Positions 12,279 to 24,277 of a stretch of DNA of 64,000 bases are shown piece by piece. Within the stretch, counting starts at the first letter, position 1. Every line of letters starts with the position of its first letter. The notes under the pieces were generated by a model, which was not told where the DNA came from, made no database searches, and was given only the letters and a program-made list of their open reading frames with translations. The stretch spans positions 24,668-88,667 of the forward strand of contig JAIVFJ010000253.1 of NCBI GenBank assembly GCA_025765615.1. The letters are read 5' to 3'. Both the position numbers and the translations under genes were made by a program. The DNA is from Zopfochytrium polystomum. Taxonomy: Eukaryota > Chytridiomycota > Chytridiomycetes > Chytridiales > Chytridiaceae.

Positions 12279-12312
<34 letters not shown>

Positions 12313-12415
12313 TTTTTTCGGCGTTGGTCAAGTCATTGCCAAGAAACGAACCGGAACCACTTCCCACACAGATTGGATGGCGCGCGCACCAACCCGCTGA
12401 AGCCTTGAAGGGTTT
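12100..12415 (+). pseudogene. Ty3/gypsy integrase fragment
   Basis: One frame gives TSPYWPRANGTAERFIKTLK followed by a Trp-Pro stretch. This is the end of the retroviral-type integrase core, where the catalytic Glu of the DDE triad lies in NGxxER. The frame runs for about 55 residues (12120-12284) and is then broken by a poly-T of about 30 bases. After the poly-T, a short TGTTSHTDWMARAP-like run may continue the same protein in another frame. No LTRs or other pol domains are adjacent, so this is an isolated scrap. Confidence 0.7.
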
Positions 12416-13057
12416 ATATCTGTCTTCTCACACATTGTATTTCAAAGAACTCTTGCGATATTACGAAACAGGGGGTAGGGAAAGGGTGGGAAGGGAGGAC
12501 GGGGGGAACGATGGAAAGCGCGTGACCCGCAGGGCATTCCCCGATCTTCCCTGCACGGTTTTCGTCCCCCCTTTGCACTCTACCGTTGTGAAGAGCCAAA
12601 AAAAAAAAAAAAAAAAAAAAAAAAGGAAATAATCAAAAGAGAGAAGAGCACCAAAACGAAGGGGAAGAAATGAAGCAGGCAGCTAAAAAAAGAAGAACGC
12701 ATCGACGGGAAGAAACGCTTCAAAAATAACACTTGTAGAGGGAGTCCACGGCGGACAAAAGGGGGTTTTTTGGTGATGAGAAACTGTGGCGGGTGTGTGT
12801 CTCGCAAGAGGAGGTCATTCTATCTCCCAGCGGGGACTCTTGGCAAAAGAAAGGGTAAACGAAACGGAAAAAAAAATGGAAAAAAAAACGCGGACGCAAG
12901 CGGTTGCGGGATAACCCAACGATAGTATAACAACATAGACATCTTCTAGAGCAACCGCAGGACCAAGAAGATAGACGAATCAATAGGAGTGGAGGGAGTA
13001 AAAACGGAAATCAGAAATCGAGAAGCAGCCGAGAGTTCGCAGCAATCCTCATCAATC
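12416..13057. other. Intergenic between gypsy scrap and GH26 gene
   Basis: Contains a poly-A of about 27 at 12598-12624 and other A-rich runs. It probably includes the 3' UTR of the minus-strand GH26 gene. No coding feature is supported. Confidence 0.6.
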
Positions 13058-14713
13058 TCAAGCGAGGACAATCGCCGCAGCGGCCGCAAGCCATACGAAC
13101 CCGAAGGCGGCCGCTGAAGCGCGCGTCGCTGCGCTCTTGCTGCTGGTGGCAGACGGCATGACTGTCGCCGATGTGGATGACGCCGTCGAGCCTCCGTTGC
13201 CGCCGCCGCTGACCGCGCCAGACTTTGCAAACACCAGGTTCACGTCGTATCCGCCGCTCAGGTCCGCCTTGAACGCATTCAGCACCGGAACCGTGGGGTC
13301 GTCCGCAAAGGGCGCCTTGCCGAGGTTCGTAAAGTCCCGTTGTGTCTCCTCTTCCGGCTTCACAAACTCAAAGAGGCCTATCGCTTTGAGCCGCGGATGC
13401 CGCTTCAGAAAGTCGGCGTCGAGGAACTGCCGCCACCACCCCTGCTTGACGCCGACCCTGTCGACCGTCGTGTCGATTTGCCGCGCGCAGTCGGCCAAGA
13501 TCGCTGGAGTGTCGTCCGCCGGCGGTTCTGGGCTCAAGCCTAGGTGGTAAGCCGCTCCAGTCTCTGAAACGAAAAAGGGCTTGTCGGCCTTTGTCAGGGA
13601 GGTGGCTTTCGAGCCCGAAAACATATCGTAGAAGGAGTAGTTTCCCGGTTGCTTCCCCGAGGTGCCGTTGAGGATAGCTTCGAATTTGCCTGGTGCAGGG
13701 ACCACGTTCTGGCACCACCGCCACTCCTCTCCGTAGTGGTACACGCTGAAGCCGACCCAGTCAACAAAGTCATCTCCGGGGTAGTAAGGAGAGTACGGGT
13801 TATCATTCATAGTGAGATTTCCGTCGTTGTCCGTGTCCAGCAGCTTGACCCGGCTCGCATCTGTCGAATTCAGGGGATACTGAGGAGACGAGACGCCTCC
13901 CGGCCAGGGGTAGCCGTCCGCAGAGTTTGGCGACCAGAGGAAAGCAATCTTGTCAATGTCTGATCCCAGGCGGGAGGTGACGTAGCTGTACACGCGCTTC
14001 CACGATGTGACGAATCCCTCTGGGTTCTGCCCGTAATAGAACCAACTTCCGTTCATTTCGGGGGCGTAGCGGAGGAAAAGGGATCGGCCGGAAGCGATGA
14101 TTTTCTTGATCCGGGTGACCAAGTCATCGAGCTGTGCATCTGTTCAATCCACACAACGCCAAGAAAGCTTCAGCGAGAGAGAGGCGGAAGCAAAAACGGA
14201 AGCACCCACCGGTAACAGCGTCGAATCCGTAGAAAGGGTACACTGTCAAGTACGCGATGGCATCAGTGTTCGTCTGGTCGAGGTGCTGAATGAACTGATC
14301 CGTAATGTTTGGGGCGGTCTCGGGCTTCGAAGTTCCCGTGAGATCGATATCGGTCTGGAAGAAGGACAGGTTGCGGCCAAGGCGGTTGTTGATGTCCAGA
14401 GGGGTGTCCCCATGAGGGCGATCGTACCAAGCGCCGCTAGAGCCGAGCGAAGCAGAGATTAGTAAAGTTGGGTCAGGGTAGGCAGCATACTGTCGCAAGG
14501 GTTTCTAGCTCACAAGAGGACGCCATCGTTCGGGGCGACGGGCAAAGGAGATCGCGAGGCAGCAGCGGGTGCGATGGCTGATTGCGCTAGGAGGCACGCG
14601 ATAGAGGTCGCAGCAGCGGCGGCGGCAGCAGCAGCGAGGACATTGTTTGATCGCCTCGCGCGAGTCTGGGATATCTCGACCGACATCAACGACAGGCCAG
14701 CAGGAAGAGACAT
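13058..14713 (-). CDS. GH26 glycoside hydrolase, GPI-anchored
   Basis: Three exons on the minus strand (14713-14514, 14436-14210, 14139-13058) join to 502 residues. Intron 1 (77 nt) has a TACTAAT branch-point sequence and intron 2 is 70 nt. Seen: an N-terminal hydrophobic Ala-rich segment (about 25-48, signal peptide or anchor), the GH26 acid/base motif RYAPEMNG with Glu170, the nucleophile motif FFVSETG with Glu335, and a Ca-loop-like DTDNDG insert (about 245-250) also found in fungal GH26 enzymes. The C-terminus is a Gly/Ser/Thr-rich spacer and a hydrophobic tail without a following basic end, fitting GPI attachment to the cell wall or membrane. GH26 members are mostly endo-beta-1,4-mannanases; the exact substrate cannot be read from sequence. 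The likely role is degradation of plant or algal mannan outside the cell. Confidence 0.92.
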
Positions 14714-15217
14714 TGAAGGAACCGAGGAGGGGGAAAGGAGGGGATGAACAGCAAGGGGTAAAGGGGGACGGGAGAAGGGGAGGGGACTGCCGCGCCCAAG
14801 AACGATGAGCGAGTGATGATGAGTGAGGGCTCTATCCTCTATCCCTCTCTCTCTCTCCGTGTTTTGGTTTTTTGTTTTTTTTTTTTTTTTTCTCCTTCCT
14901 TTTTGCAAAAAAACCTTTAATTTTTTTTTCTTTTTTGTCTTCTTTCTTGTCCGACACACACACACACACACACACATCGTCGCACAGCCATCAGTCAAAC
15001 AACCAATGATGGATGAGCCATTCAATCCTTCTTTGGCATACATGACGGGGATTGATCGAAAACAACATCAAAGACAGCTGGAAGGTCGGGCGGGCGTGCA
15101 CATGTCTGTCTGTCTGCTTGTCTGTCTGTAAATGGCAGTCTGTCTGGCAGTCTGTCTCTCGGTTAACGAATATCCGAGACAGACATTCATCGTTTTTCTC
15201 TCTTTTCTCTCTCTCTC

Positions 15218-15248
<31 letters not shown>

Positions 15249-15495
15249 CCTCTCTCTCGCTATCTATCTCTATTATTTTTTTTCCTCATTTTTTTTGTTT
15301 TTGTTTCTGTTTCGGGTGCATGCGTGGAAAGCAAAAAGTCAGGTGGTGGCTGTGCGCGCCATTCGAGCACAGAACAGAAAGCTGGACAGACAAGTGTGCC
15401 CCAAAAAAAGAAATATACGAAGTCATCCAAATGCGGAAAAGCCCTGTTCGGCCAGGGCCATCACAGCTTGGCCCTTAATTGCACACACATTGATT
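14714..15495. other. Divergent/convergent spacer with microsatellites
   Basis: Upstream region of the GH26 gene and downstream region of the SLOG-like gene. It holds poly-T (14878-14891), a CA repeat (about 14954-14976), GTCT repeats (15102-15160) and a TC tract (15203-15260). No gene is supported. Confidence 0.6.
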
Positions 15496-16356
15496 CTATT
15501 GCAGTCCCCTTGTTAACCTCGTTTCTTCCTCTTGTTGTTGCATCCGCACCCGCATCCGCCGCAGCTCGTTCTTCTCCGTGCCCGACACCCGCCCCGCCCG
15601 GTACTTTGCGCCGTACAGCGCCTTGCACTCGGCCGCCGTCCGGTACCGCAGAATGTCGTAGTCCGACGACGCCGTGCAGTGCGCGTCCCGCTCCTCCAGC
15701 TGCGCCGTGGTCGTCGTCGTCATTGTTGTTCCACCGGCCGCCGCGCCGCTGCCGCCGCCGCTGTTCTTGGCGTTGTTGTTGTTGCGGTTGCTGTTGCTGG
15801 GGTTGCTGTTGTTGTTGCTGTTGTTGTTGTTGTTATTGCCGCGGTTCTTCTTTTGCGACTGCGACTGCGGTCGCTGCTGCATGTCGTTTGGTAGTGGCGG
15901 CCCCCTCGCAGACACAGACACCGGCGTCGGCGTCGGCGCCGCCGCCGCAAACACGCGCACCGCAATCTCGGGATCGTCCCGCACCAGCCCGCGGATCGCC
16001 GCCACCGCGTCCGCCCGCACCGTCACCACCGTGACCGTCGGCGCCGGCGTCTCGTCCTCGTGGTCTGCCTTCCGTTGCTCCTGCTGCTGCTGCTGCTGCT
16101 GCGACGCTCGCTGATGATGCCTCTGCCGCCTCCGCGCCTGCACCAGCTGGCACAGCAGGAGCAGAGCCTGTCGGTCCACGCCGCGCGAGTCGCCCACCAC
16201 GAACCGGTGGCCCTCCGCGAACGCCGCCGCGATCCGCCCCGCGTAGTGTGTCTGGAAGTACGCCGCGTCAGAGTCCAGCGGGCCCGACACGAACGCCGTA
16301 AGCGGGCGTTCCTGCTGTTGCTGCTGCTCGAGCGTCTGGGCAGCCTGATCGTTCAT
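15496..16356 (-). CDS. SLOG-like protein with Gln/Asn-rich inserts
   Basis: Single-exon gene of 286 codons, starting with MNDQAAQTLEQ. The N-terminal half contains LTAFVSGPLDSDAAYFQTHY and then FVVGDSRGVDRQALLLL. The C-terminal part contains CTASSDYDILRYR and SGTEKNELRR. These match in order a small cytosolic family known from bacteria and fungi (TAFISG.LD...F..HY, FVVGDA.G.D..A, TA.SDYDI, SGT..N..RR) that I place in the SLOG/Rossmannoid nucleotide-binding group. The substrate is unknown. Compared with that family the protein is long, because polyQ (about residues 90-100) and Asn/Ser/Gly-rich tracts (about 175-215) interrupt the fold. The ATG at 16356 is preceded by a T-rich stretch and is the first one upstream of the conserved domain. 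Confidence 0.65.
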   Translation of the reverse strand: MNDQAAQTLEQQQQQERPLTAFVSGPLDSDAAYFQTHYAGRIAAAFAEGHRFVVGDSRGVDRQALLLLCQLVQARRRQRHHQRASQQQQQQQEQRKADHEDETPAPTVTVVTVRADAVAAIRGLVRDDPEIAVRVFAAAAPTPTPVSVSARGPPLPNDMQQRPQSQSQKKNRGNNNNNNSNNNSNPSNSNRNNNNAKNSGGGSGAAAGGTTMTTTTTAQLEERDAHCTASSDYDILRYRTAAECKALYGAKYRAGRVSGTEKNELRRMRVRMQQQEEETRLTRGLQ

Positions 16357-16835
16357 TTCCCTCGGTCTGTTTAGCTGTCTTTTTTTTTTTTTTAAATTTT
16401 TTTTTAACACTTTGTTGAGGCGCAGTCAAGGGAGATTAGTTTAATTAGTGCCTGAACCATACAGGAAAAAGAAAGGAAGAAAGAGAGGGGCAGTCCATCG
16501 GGCGTTGCTTTGACAGCAAATCATCCCCCGCAGAGATGATTCGACCAACTTTTCTGACTTTGGTTGGTTGGTTGGTTGGTGGTTGGTGGTTGGTTGGGCT
16601 TATCGACTTGGCGAGACCGACAAACCGACCAGCAGCAGTGGTAGGGTGTGCTTTGTTTTGGTTTTCGCGGGTTTGCAGGTTTCTCCTGCAACGCAGTCGG
16701 TACGACCGCACACCCCTAAAAAGGAAAAAAAATTCTCCCGCAAGCCAGCTCGAGTCACGTCGCATTGCAAGTGTCTCGCTCCAAACAGCAAAATATAAAT
16801 AATCAAACCTGTCCAGCACAACACACACACACACA

Positions 16836-16837
<2 letters not shown>

Positions 16838-16912
<75 letters not shown>
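16838..16912. repeat. (TC)n microsatellite, 75 bp
   Basis: Pure TC repeat immediately upstream of the LITAF-type pseudogene, following a short (CA)n run at about 16820-16837. Confidence 0.97.
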
Positions 16913-16915
<3 letters not shown>

Positions 16916-16936
16916 TACCCAATCCACCCACCCACC

Positions 16937-17425
16937 ATGACCTGAAGCAGCACCAGCACCAGCGCCAGCACCAGCCCGTCGCCCTCGTCGCCCCTGCCCC
17001 AGCCTACTACCCGCACCCGCACCCGCACGCGCCGGGGATGGCCGCGGCTGGCTCGCTCGCCGGGCAACCGTACCCGGCAGTACCCGCCGCCGGGGCGTCC
17101 AGCCGCAGATGGTCGTGATTGCCGCGCCCGCTGTGGCCTTTGGCGAGCAACCCGCGCTCTGACGGTGCGGGTGCCCGACGTGCGGTGCGCAGGGGCCGAC
17201 GAATCTCGTCTTGGGTAAGGCCAACGCGTTTTGCCTGCGTGTGCGAGAACGGCATCGTTCTGAGAAACAACAGAAAAACAAAAAAAAAAACAAAAAAACA
17301 CAAAAATAACAACATCACAGTCGCCGGCCGGAAAACGGGGCTCAAAATTCACTCTTGGGAAGACCTGCGTAGCGCGCCACCTTTTGCGCGGCACTTGGCG
17401 TACCTGTACTTCCCCTCGTCGCAAA
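16937..17425 (+). pseudogene. Decayed LITAF-domain paralogue
   Basis: This stretch parallels the intact LITAF gene at 20245-21161. ATGACC is followed at once by TGA. One frame then reads APAPAYYP, as in the intact gene. After a frameshift comes QPQMVVIAAPAVAFGEQPAL, a TGA, and GCPTCGAQGPTNLVLG ending at GGTAAG, the position of the intact gene's first donor site. About 150 nt later, ATTTTGCGCGGCACTT-like sequence (about 17375-17420) resembles its second exon; I cannot recognise a third. Two stops and at least one frameshift show it is dead. The zinc CPTCG pair is still preserved, so decay may be recent. It is a tandem, same-strand duplicate separated by the membrane-protein gene. Confidence 0.8.
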
Positions 17426-17944
17426 GGCTCGCAGCGGGCCCTAAGTGGGCCGATTGTCTACGGCTTCTGCACCAACCCGCGGCTCCGCTCGGCGGCGGCC
17501 GGGTGGGTATCGTCGGGGTCGGTAGTTCGTCATTGTCGTTGTTCGCTGCCGCCGTCGTTCAGTCCCATCTTCCTCATGGCCTCGTCGTCGCCAGATGCGG
17601 GCGAGCAGGTGGGGATGCAGTAGGATTTCGAGCGGTGGGAGCCTGTTTTTTTTTTTTTGTAGCCGGCGATGCCGCCATGACTATGCGAGCGTGTGTTTGT
17701 CGTCAAATATCTTGTTGTTATAGTTATCGATCGGACTTGTCAAAGAAACGACAGCAAGTCCACCCTTCCTCCGGTGCATGCTCACCGCGCGCTTGGAGAC
17801 CTCCTGCCTTTTTTGGAAAATTAAAAATAAACTTTAAAACAGAATTTTTCAAAAGAATTTTTCGACGTCTGCATTTTTTTTCTTTGTCATTTCCCAAACA
17901 CGCGCGCAATAAACGTCGGCCCTTGCCAGACTGCGCAACAGACG

Positions 17945-19628
17945 ATGCAAACAAAGCCGGCTCAAGACGGCCGCCTCCGCGACCGTCGCGACCGCGACGA
18001 CAACGACGACGAGGCCTCAGGGACGGCAGCAGCAACGCACCAACAGCCACCGCCGGCGACGACAACAACAACCACGACGGCGGGCGGCAGCCAAACCATC
18101 CAATCGTGGCTCCACGGCCGCTTCGACCGGCTTGACGACAAGAAGCCTCGCGCCGCTGCCGCCGCAAGCGAGCTGATGTTCCCTCCGCCGTCGGCCGGCG
18201 GCGCCACCGGTCACCCCACAGGTCAATACGAGGAGGACGAACTGACGTTCCCGCCCGCCGGAGACGGCGGAGTCGCCTCGGCGACGACGGCGGCGACGTC
18301 GGCGGCAGCAGGAGCAAAGTACCAACAGCCACCGCCGACGACGACAACAACCACAACGACAGGCGGTAGCCAATACATAGAGTCGTGGCTCCACAGCCGC
18401 TTCGACCGGCTCGACGACAAGAAGCTTCGCGGCGGAGCCGGCGGCGAGTTTAGCTTCCCTCCGCCGTCAGCCGTCGGCGCCCCCGGTCACCGCCCAGAAG
18501 GATACGAGGATGTCGAACTGACGTTCCCACCAGCCGGAGACGGAGACGAGACCGACGGCCTTCGGCCGCAGCCAGCTGGTAAGTCTTGTTAGGCCAGATC
18601 AAACTAGGGACGTCACGTCTGTCATTGACTTTGCCTTACTGCCAACCACTCCAGCCACTCCAGCCACCCGACCCAGCCGCCGCGTCGCGGCGTGCCTCCT
18701 CGTCGCCCTCATAGCCGCTGCTGCCGTCGCCCTGCCCGTCGCCCTGCTGCAAAAGTCCCGCACCGGCACCTCCGATATGATGACGAACCCAACCCAAAAC
18801 GCATCCGCCGGCGTCCCACTGACGTCCTCGCCGTCTCCGTCGTCGTCGCCGCAGGCCGCCGCAGCCTCCTCCGCCGCAACAGCATCCTCCGCCGCAGCCG
18901 CCGCAACCACCGCACCCACCGCAACCAGCGTCTCGCCCCAGGCTTCGTCACCGTCGTCGTCGCCCGCAGCGACCGACACTGCCACGCCATCTCCGTCTAC
19001 CGACGCGGGCTCGACGGCGACCTCTGAGACGACCTCGGCGCCTTCGACGCCGACGACGGCGTCCTCGTCTTCGTCGACCACCACGGCCACGGCAGGCAAC
19101 CGGCAAATGGGAGGCGACGGCGTGCTCCCCTCGTTCTTTGCGGTCAAGAGCGTGGACGCATCCACCTGCATGGACAGCTTTGATAACAGGACCATCACCA
19201 TCGTGATGTGTGCCGACGACGCGGCCCTGTCCCTCACGACGGCCAGCAGCAAGGTCTTTCGCCCGCAGGACGGCGCGTGGGTGCACAACCTGTCGGATCT
19301 GTGCTTGAGGTTGAACGAACGCGTTGAGTGCCAACATAGTCGTGGTGTTTTTTTATTTATTTTTATTTCTATTTTTTATTTCTAACACACCCCACAAAAA
19401 AAAAAAAAAAAAAAAAAAACCAAATTGAATAAGCTGACCCCCATCTTGTTCAACTGCTCGGACGATCCCGCGCTTCAGCTCACGTTGTTTAGCGCAAACA
19501 TTGTCGACGGCACGGGCAACTGCTTTCGCCCCATCATGATAGGCCCGCCGACGCTCGTGGCCAAATGCGGGAACTTTACGCTTCTGCCAGTTCCCGCCAC
19601 AGGCACAGGCAGCTCAACGGTTTCGTAG
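17945..19628 (+). CDS. Single-pass membrane protein, Ser/Thr-rich
   Basis: Three exons (17945-18578, 18655-19322, 19434-19628) join to about 498 residues. Exon 1 encodes a hydrophilic region with two copies of a roughly 75-residue unit (about 34-109 and 126-200), each with poly-Thr, GGSQ.I.SWLH.RFDRLDDKK and ELTFPPAGDG. Exon 2 opens with a basic RPSRR stretch and a hydrophobic helix (VAACLLVALIAAAAVALPVALL, about 222-244). A long Ser/Thr/Ala-rich stalk follows, suitable for O-glycosylation, and then a C-terminal domain of about 130 residues with paired Cys and hydrophobic repeats (CMDS..., VMC; LCLRL..., LFNC). The spacing faintly recalls a ricin-type beta-trefoil, but this is weak. Topology is probably N-in, C-out. 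The acceptor at 18655 could instead be 18664 (same frame). I do not recognise the family. Confidence 0.7.
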
Positions 19629-20244
19629 GGGGGGGCAGCCACAGGCTCGCTACCGCCTCTTTCAGATAAAATTTCGTTTGGCACTGTAACTTTGAAACGA
19701 GACCCTCAGCGCTCTCACTCTGGGCGGGAAGACTTGCACAAAAATAAATTGGAGGCCATGATATCAAAAAAATTGTGCTCTGCATTTGCACCTTTGGGCG
19801 ATGAATTGATCAATCCAGCGCGTCAGGACAGGCGACCGTGACAGAGGCTCGGGATAGTGAATAATGACAGCGGAATTTGCATGGAACTCTGCCATCCTTC
19901 CCTTCTCACGAGATACGAGATGCCAGAGGCCAACGCTTATGTTTTTTTTTTTTTTTTTTTTTTTTTTTGTTTTGGACGCACCACCCGCTTTGATCCACTG
20001 GCTTGCTCGCAGCTTTTCACGTCATCGGGCTTGGCGCAATCCGTAAGAAGAAAAACATTTCCGAATGCGTGCGCCTGGAGGGTGTCTCTCTCTGTCTGTC
20101 GGTCTGTCTCCGTTGGTTGCAACTGTTTCTCACCTTGTCACAGGGTGTCTCGCTTCACAGCAAATAAATTACCTTTGTTCTCGGCAGGCCCGCCGAACAC
20201 CCCCTCACAGTTCGCACACACACGTACACACATCGCATCCAGCC
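19629..20244. other. Spacer upstream of LITAF gene
   Basis: Contains a poly-T of about 28 (19940-19968) and GTCTGTCT-type repeats near 20090-20110. No gene is supported. Confidence 0.55.
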
Positions 20245-21161
<917 letters not shown>

Positions 21162-21173
21162 TTTCTTTTCTTT

Positions 21174-21176
<3 letters not shown>

Positions 21177-21211
<35 letters not shown>
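21177..21211. repeat. Poly-T tract
   Basis: About 34 T residues directly after the LITAF stop codon. The same feature recurs near several genes of this window. Confidence 0.9.
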
Positions 21212-21212
<1 letters not shown>

Positions 21213-22240
21213 GCGGGGTTTCATCCAAGAGGGCTTTCCGACACGCAACCATTCCCAAACGTGCCCACTTCTTTCTTCCCCACCAAAACAAAAAGGGCCT
21301 CATTTTCTTTTTCTGTCGCACCTTTTTGTTTTTACACTCTTCTCGGGGGTTAACAGCAGGGTGCGCTTCTTCATCGCTGTTTGAACTCTTAAGACTTTTC
21401 CCTCGTTCCCCCTTTCTACGTAGTATTAGTAACTAAGAATATCAGAACACAAGGGAGAGGGTAGTTGTTTTTCGTTTCGTTCTGCTTTGTGCATTTTAGC
21501 ACCTGTTTCTTTGATGGATTCATCAGGAAGAAAGGTAAAAAACGATGAGAGAAAGAAGGAAGTGAAACCCGCTGGCGAGTGCGTCATCTTGGACGTCCTT
21601 CCCAGCCTCGTGGTACGGTGAAGGTGAGAACAACTACGTCCCGGGGGGATCTCCGGCGTCACGGCTGGTCCTGGGGGGATGGGGGGAAGGGTCCGAGGTT
21701 GGGTTGCGCGAACAGCCTTCAACCCGACCCCATAGGACGCCCCATTCAATAGACTCAACAAGTTTCCATAAATGACTCTCCCCGCAATCGGGATGACATA
21801 CCCAAGGAGATCGCCACAAGACTGGGCCAATCAGCACAATGACGCTCCGATGCGCAACACCCACTACCACACTGGCCCTCCTCCATCTTGCAAACGCACT
21901 TAGACGTGTGCACACAGGCGGCGAGGCTGACTCTTCATTCTTTGTGTAAGCCTGCTATTTGCCCTCCTTCACTCTTCGCCCAGATATGCGCAATACAACT
22001 GCAGAATAAGAGAGAGAAGTGGGATATGAGTGTTATCTCAGGAGTCTAATATCAAATGCAATGGAAGCGGTTCAACGCCATTGGACAGACAGATTGTGAC
22101 CCTATGTCGCTCGGCATGCTGCAGAAGCCCTTGTTGCCAGCCAGCAGGTTTCACAAAGGTGTAATTTGCCCCAACCAATGGGACGCATTAGCATGTAAAC
22201 GTAACAGTTTGCATCGCAAAGGATGTCCCTGCAGCAGGAT
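21212..22240. other. Intergenic, no supported gene
   Basis: Open frames in 21426-21915 have no recognisable motif. Around 22060-22200 on the minus strand a run resembling a copia RNase H segment (LLAGNKGFCSMPSDIGSQS) hints that the copia-derived repeat extends leftward to about 22060. Confidence 0.4.
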
Positions 22241-22650
22241 CAAAAGTGTAAACAGTCTACTCTCAGTGAGTGAGTGGAAGGAGTGAATGAAGTGGAGATG
22301 TGTTTGTGGGTGGTCCTTCTCCCCAAGTTGGAGAGAAAGAGAAAAAACTCTGTTACAAATTTTGATACATAATGATGATATGCACACTGTGATAGTTGCT
22401 AGGCAAGCGTGACTGGCACAGCGTAAAAACCTCTCCTATATTATCTGCTTGAGCAGAGGAGGAGGAAAACTGTTGACACCAGGTTTCTGTTCCACTTAAT
22501 ACTCAGAGTATTTGTCATCAGCGCAAGCCAGCACCCAGATCTGCATTGGCAGTGGCTTGCTCTCCCATGGGCATCGTGAGAATGATAACTGACAGTCACA
22601 ATAGGTTCAGGTCCGTCTTGTGCCTCTTGTTGCTAACCAGTCAGTTCCGC
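22240..22650. repeat. Dispersed repeat, copy 2 (copia-derived)
   Basis: Second copy of the repeat at 6616-6973, in the same orientation. Similarity is strong from about 22296 (TGTGTTTGTGGGTGGTCC) to about 22650, and a shorter shared stretch (GTGTAAACAGTCTACTCT) lies at 22246-22263. Here there is no neighbouring intact pol frame, so it is a more heavily deleted relic. Confidence 0.75.
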
Positions 22651-22740
22651 CAAACCAAAAGCATGTTTTGGAGTGGAAAGCTGCGTTCACAAACTATAGG
22701 GTAATCATGGCTGAGTAACATCAACTTTATTTTCTAACCC

Positions 22741-23165
22741 AACCGTTCCTTCTGGAACCTTTGGAACGAATAAACAGCAAAACAATAATTACCGTTCTGA
22801 TGGGAGCGGTTAACTTGGATACAAAAAGAATCAAGCAACAAACTAACCTTTCCCACGGGAACGGTTAAACATAAAAAACACCCGAGGGGCGCGAAATGCC
22901 GCGGGAACGGTTGAGAAGCAAACAAAAAACCAACCTTTCCAGACAGAACGGTTAAAGATAAAAAAACTATGAGGGGCGCGAATTGCGATGGGAACTAATT
23001 TGGATGCAAAAAAGAATCAACAGCAACAAATTGACCGTTCCCAGGGGAACGGTTAAACAAGAAAAATTAAGTGCGCGGAATGCCGTGCAACGGTTGAGAA
23101 GTAAACACGAAAAAAACTGCTCCCACGGGAACAGTTGAAATTAAAAAATGATGAGGGGCGCGAAG
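22741..23165. repeat. Array of imperfect palindromes
   Basis: A core reading AACCGTTCCCNNGGGAACGGTT, or degraded forms of it, recurs at about 22741, 22790-22812, 22845-22866, 22899-22912, 22932-22953, 23034-23054, 23083-23095 and 23116-23136. Copies are followed by AAAC/GAGAAG and A-rich spacers. A second conserved block, GAGGGGCGCGAA(A/T)TGC, lies between them at about 22884, 22971 and 23152. The unit is therefore composite, roughly 85-100 bp, diverged. No ORF crosses it. Confidence 0.75.
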
Positions 23166-24207
23166 TGCGCCAAGGGCAAAACAACACCAGAAACACAAAC
23201 CTTTCAAACTGCCAAGTGCAGCCGTCCTGACCAAAATTTCACGCAAAGTTAGAAACGTCCAGTTCCTTTATTCAAGTGACTTTTCCAATTGTCCGAAAGG
23301 TGAAATAAACTAAAACTGGAGAGCTTCAGCTGGGAAAAAATCAAGTAGAAGCAGGAGCGTACCGCTGCTCTGGATACACTGCAAAAGCTTGACTGGCGCT
23401 GGAATAGCAACGCACTGTTTCTGACTCCTGCACCACCCCTCTGCACAGTTGATCTTGCTTCTCTTGCGCCCAGCCACCCCGGCCTTCACTGCCGCCCCCC
23501 TGCCATCCACATCTCTTCTTCCCAGCTCCCGCAACAGGTTGTCCCAGCACTTCTGAAAAAAGGCAGCTAGGAGCTTTCTGCCGCCGCGGGGGTACGGTGC
23601 ACGCTGGTGCTCGGAAAGTGAACGGCGTGGCTGCAGGCGTGAGGGCTGTGATGACAGGCGCGGAGGGCGTCGGCAACGGTGTTGCTGGCGCAGGGGAAGG
23701 TGGGACGAAGTCTTTGAGGAGAGGGGATCTATTTGGGAGGTGCGTTACACGGGTATTTGGAAGAGATTTGAGAAGCGCCCGGTAAGTGGACTTTTGAGGT
23801 TGCTGTCGCTTCTCCTTGCAGGAACAGCGAGAGCGCCTCGCTCGCCGCGCCGTTGCAATTGCATCTTCCCCATTCTCCTGCCCTCACCGACAATCTTCCT
23901 GCTTCAGCCTCCCTCACGACTGCCACAACCATCACACACTCAGTCCGCTCCCCCTACTCTCTCTTCCCCAACCTCTACCCGCCCCAGCACTTACTAAGCA
24001 ACCCAACACGCCTAACAAGGTGGTCAGCGGCGTGGTCAGCGGCGTGGCCGATGGGGCCATGCTGCTACTGGTTGTGAATAAAGTTTCTAATCGACATGCG
24101 ATAACCGATAAATGTCGCAACTGAGCCCAATACGACAACGTTGGACTCTCCAGCATCTTTTTCCGCAATATTGCCGTACGTTATCGCGATAATTACGATT
24201 AATTTGT
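23166..24207. other. Intergenic, no supported gene
   Basis: Moderately GC-rich sequence with short open frames on both strands and no domain signal. A small tandem repeat of GGTCAGCGGCGT lies at about 24023-24046. Confidence 0.5.
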
Positions 24208-24277
24208 GTGTCGCTGGAATTCGAACCCAGACCGCGATTCCGGTGCGCGGAAATTGTACAGCGCAGCTAAGCGACAC
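24208..24277 (-). tRNA. tRNA-like sequence, probably tRNA pseudogene
   Basis: On the minus strand, 70 nt open and close with a perfect 7-bp acceptor stem (GTGTCGC/GCGACAC). They contain an A-box-like TTAGCTGCGCTG and a T-arm CTGGG-TTCGAAT-TCCAG with a box-B-like GGTTCGAA. The anticodon arm can form four pairs around a 7-nt loop, GCGCACC, whose central triplet would be GCA, but the residue before it is C instead of U. The D-arm does not fold well and G53 faces U61. I therefore favour a degenerate tRNA or tRNA-derived retroposon head over a working tRNA-Cys. Confidence 0.35.

Noticed and set aside
14514..14537. A 24-nt intron between GH26 exon 1 and the next frame
   Set aside because: Too short for splicing; the 77-nt intron 14437-14513 with a TACTAAT branch point restores the frame and the family sequence.
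17119..18135. A 338-codon frame spanning the LITAF pseudogene and the start of the membrane-protein gene
   Set aside because: It crosses poly-A tracts and is in a different frame from both recognisable coding regions.
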